Assembly: GCF_003634585.1 (NCBI RefSeq)
Contig: NZ_RBLG01000001.1
Coordinates: forward strand, 372,001-436,000
Reading direction: 5' to 3'
DNA length: 64,000 nt
DNA from: Gillisia mitskevichiae
Lineage (GTDB): Bacteria > Bacteroidota > Bacteroidia > Flavobacteriales > Flavobacteriaceae
Shown: piece after piece, positions 61,817-64,000 of the stretch
Layout: every line of letters begins with the position of its first letter
How positions within the stretch are numbered: position 1 is the stretch's first letter
Notes under the pieces: generated by a model
Told to the model about the DNA's origin: nothing
The model's input: only the letters and a program-made list of their open reading frames with translations
Databases searched by the model: none
Made by a program: the position numbers and the translations under genes

Positions 61817-62749
61817 CTAAAGTTCTTGAACCAGTAACCAAGAACCTGAGTTGGTTCTTTGAACTTTATGCAGTGCATTAATAGCATCTCTTCTAGTAAG
61901 ATAACTGCTATAAACAACTTGGTGTAAACCATACTTGTTTTCTCCAATGTATCTTGCTTTATGACCTTCTGCACGCAATTCTGTTACTTTTTGATGCGCG
62001 TTTTCTTCTACACGAAAAGCGCCAGCTACAATATGATAATCTCCACTCTGGTTTGTTACTGTAAAAGTGATTTCCGGTAGCGGATTATCTATAATAAAAG
62101 TAGCTTCCTGTATTTTTTGCTGAAGTTGAGATTCTGCAGCTTGTTGTTCGGCAATGTTGTGCTCAGAAACTTGGTTGCTGTATAGTTTTAAGCCTGTGAA
62201 CCCGGTTAATCCTAATGCAAGGATACCAATAGCAGCATATTTTAAATAGGAAGAACTCGCTCTCTTCTCTGGAGTGAACAAAATTGGTGCTTTCTCTTCT
62301 AGGTCTTCCACCTGTTTTTTAAGAACTTCTCTAGAAACAGAAATTGCTGAAATAGAGGATAATCCAAAGGCATCAGCTAAAAAGTTAGTATTAGATAATG
62401 GCTCAAATTGCAGTTTTCCTTCCTCAGAAACTTTGAAAGTTCCTATATTTTTAATCGTAAAATTCTTGTCTTTTTCTAACTGTAATTGAAGCTGTTGAAC
62501 ATATTCTTCAATTTTATAAACAGCCTGTTTATATCCTAAATTTTCTACTTCGGCAATATAATTAGCTAATAAGCCATCATTTTTCTTTAACTGGGAGTTA
62601 AAGGAAAGTTGCTTTTTTGGAGGATAGAAATTTTGCTCTTTTTCATTGAATTCAGCTGAAACCTTTTGAGATAAAAAGGCACCGAAACCAGGCAAAATAA
62701 CGCACTCGTACCTGTAAAGTAAGTCGGAAATATAAGTTGCTATAGTCAT
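61817..62749 (-). CDS. HU-like domain / SPOR domain transmembrane protein
   Basis: A 310-residue protein with an N-terminal CCDC81-type HU-like DNA-binding domain (about 1-135; LPGFGAFLSQKV, IKNIGTFKVSEEGKLQF), one membrane helix (about 168-188) and a C-terminal SPOR domain (about 232-310; YHIVAGAFRVEENAHQ), which binds denuded peptidoglycan at division septa. Thus one end can touch DNA inside the cell and the other the wall outside. The -7 box TATTTTTG (62755-62762) abuts the ATG at 62749. Domain identities are firm; the combined role is inferred. Confidence 0.85.
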   Translation of the reverse strand: MTIATYISDLLYRYECVILPGFGAFLSQKVSAEFNEKEQNFYPPKKQLSFNSQLKKNDGLLANYIAEVENLGYKQAVYKIEEYVQQLQLQLEKDKNFTIKNIGTFKVSEEGKLQFEPLSNTNFLADAFGLSSISAISVSREVLKKQVEDLEEKAPILFTPEKRASSSYLKYAAIGILALGLTGFTGLKLYSNQVSEHNIAEQQAAESQLQQKIQEATFIIDNPLPEITFTVTNQSGDYHIVAGAFRVEENAHQKVTELRAEGHKARYIGENKYGLHQVVYSSYLTRRDAINALHKVQRTNSGSWLLVQEL

Positions 62750-62754
62750 CAAAA

Positions 62755-62762
62755 CAAAAATA
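62755..62762 (-). promoter_or_regulatory. Promoter -7 box of the HU-SPOR gene (near-leaderless)
   Basis: TATTTTTG on the minus strand, five bases before the ATG. Confidence 0.45.
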
Positions 62763-62928
62763 AGGATTAATCTGATACTCTAAAAATAGCCAAAGATATC
62801 TTATTAACAAATCTTTTATTCAGTATTTTTAGGATAATATTGGTCTGAAATTCAAACATATACAGCTTTATTATTTTTATTTTTTCGAAAATTTACTGCT
62901 ATTTTAATCTAATCAATTCTACTTAAAT

Positions 62929-64000
62929 ATGAATGATCCTGAATTACTTTCGGTTTTAGCGCTACAAAACGCTCCAAATTTAGGTGATAGCACCGCTAAG
63001 AAATTAATTCGTCATTTTGGATCTGCAGAAGCGATCTTTAAGGAAAAGCTTACTAATTTATTGAAAATAGATGGTATTGGAAAGCTTAGGGTGGAGGGCC
63101 TTTTTGATGCTAAAAGATTTAAAGCTGCAGAGGCTGAGCTTACTTATATTCAGAAAAATAAAATTGATCATCATTATTTTCAAGAACCAAGTTATCCCGA
63201 AAAATTAAAGCATTGTATAGATGGACCTATCCTGCTTTTTTCTAAGGGCAACATCAATTTAAAGGACAAAAAAGTATTGAGTATCGTAGGTACTAGAAAA
63301 ATCACCTCTTCTGGTATTGAGTTTTGCGAAAAGCTTATTGAAGAACTTTCGCCTTTAGATCCAGTTATTGTTTCTGGATTTGCCTACGGTGTAGACATTA
63401 CCGCCCATAGGGCTGCGGTTAAAAATCAATTACAAACAATAGGCTGCCTTGCGCATGGATTAAACCAAATTTATCCAAGGTCGCATGCCAGATATACTTC
63501 TCAAATAGAGGAAAATGGAGGTTTCTTTACCGATTTTTGGAGCAGTGATAGTTTTGATAGAAATAACTTTTTAAAAAGAAATAGGATCATAGCAGGTTTA
63601 AGTGAAGCTACAGTAATAATAGAAAGTGCAAATAAAGGAGGGTCGCTTGTTACTGCAGATATCGCAAATTCGTACGATAGGGAAGTGTTTGCAGTGCCAG
63701 GCAGACCTTCTGATCTTCAAAGCGTAGGTTGCCTAAATTTAATAAAATCTCAAAATGCTCATGTGCTCACTTCTGCTGCAGATCTTATTTATGTTTTGAA
63801 CTGGGAGTTGAATTCTAAGGGAAAAGAAATTCAGAAACAATTATTTATAGAACTGGAATCTCAGGAACAGGTAGTTTACGATTTTCTCCAAGGCAAAGGA
63901 AAACAACAACTAGATCATATTGCCATAAATTGTAAAATTCCCACTTTTAAAGCTGCAGGAATTTTACTGGAAATGGAACTAAAGGGAGCGATTAGACCTT
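62929..64000 (+). CDS. dprA: DNA-processing protein DprA, 3' end missing
   Basis: 357 codons are visible from the ATG at 62929 to the window edge, and the frame is still open. DprA binds ssDNA taken up in natural transformation and loads RecA. Seen: an N-terminal helix-hairpin-helix region (LKIDGIGK), then a Rossmann-like core with SIVGTRKITSSG, SGFAYGVDITAH, RNRIIAGLSEATVIIES and GSLVTADIA, and most of a C-terminal winged-helix domain. It diverges from the HU-SPOR gene. Confidence 0.94.
   Translation, partial: MNDPELLSVLALQNAPNLGDSTAKKLIRHFGSAEAIFKEKLTNLLKIDGIGKLRVEGLFDAKRFKAAEAELTYIQKNKIDHHYFQEPSYPEKLKHCIDGPILLFSKGNINLKDKKVLSIVGTRKITSSGIEFCEKLIEELSPLDPVIVSGFAYGVDITAHRAAVKNQLQTIGCLAHGLNQIYPRSHARYTSQIEENGGFFTDFWSSDSFDRNNFLKRNRIIAGLSEATVIIESANKGGSLVTADIANSYDREVFAVPGRPSDLQSVGCLNLIKSQNAHVLTSAADLIYVLNWELNSKGKEIQKQLFIELESQEQVVYDFLQGKGKQQLDHIAINCKIPTFKAAGILLEMELKGAIRP

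Noticed and set aside
1-64000. CRISPR array, insertion sequence or defence system
   Set aside because: No regularly spaced repeats, transposase, Cas, restriction or toxin genes were seen; the window is core chromosome.

Overview
The window comes from the chromosome of a low-GC marine-type Flavobacteriaceae member (Bacteroidota). The evidence is a very A+T-rich sequence, promoters with the Bacteroidota -7 element TAnnTTTG, few Shine-Dalgarno sequences, a type IX secretion/gliding lipoprotein (PorW/SprE), many DUF families confined to this phylum, and a split F-type ATP synthase operon without atpD and atpC. The genus cannot be settled by reading alone. No prophage, insertion sequence, CRISPR array or defence island is visible; this is core chromosome.

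Layout: 1-3.7 kb holds the end of rnpA, the protease ctpA and a leftward rpiB/zinc exporter/elaA operon. 3.7-4.8 kb is a 1.1-kb A+T-rich gap with DnaA-box-like 9-mers and repeated motifs, plus one unlisted 50-codon membrane-protein ORF; it is a candidate replication origin. 4.8-15 kb carries rnr, glnS, gltX, folB, tRNA-Cys, envelope and stress genes. 15-22 kb carries a giant coiled-coil membrane protein (DUF4175), ybeY and mnmG, with two parS-like palindromes bracketing mnmG, and a methyltransferase. 22-29 kb holds a Skp-like lipoprotein, holB, pgk, an MltD-like transglycosylase and tatA. 29-37 kb is a surface-sugar and adenylate-forming-enzyme cluster (GH3, DUF6909, rfbC, rfbD, UDP-glucuronate decarboxylase, GT2, CapK-like). 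37-45 kb has purD, small membrane DUF proteins, a glycosyltransferase 9, a PaaE-like reductase and an ABC exporter pair. 45-54 kb runs porW, bactofilin, atpZ, DUF6168, then atpB-E-F-H-A-G. 54-61 kb has a flippase, dut, a nucleotidyltransferase, a TPR protein, DUF4292 and EnvC. 61-64 kb has a thioesterase, an HU-SPOR fusion protein and a truncated dprA.

Most genes right of 4.8 kb point right, whereas the nearest genes to the left point left. With the parS-like sites 15-17 kb away, this fits an origin in the 3.7-4.8 kb gap, but that is an inference. The most rewarding points are this origin/parS neighbourhood, the membrane protein joining a DNA-binding HU-like domain to a peptidoglycan-binding SPOR domain, the run of intercistronic hairpins inside the ATP synthase operon, and a 12-bp tandem repeat read in two frames where the bactofilin and atpZ genes overlap.
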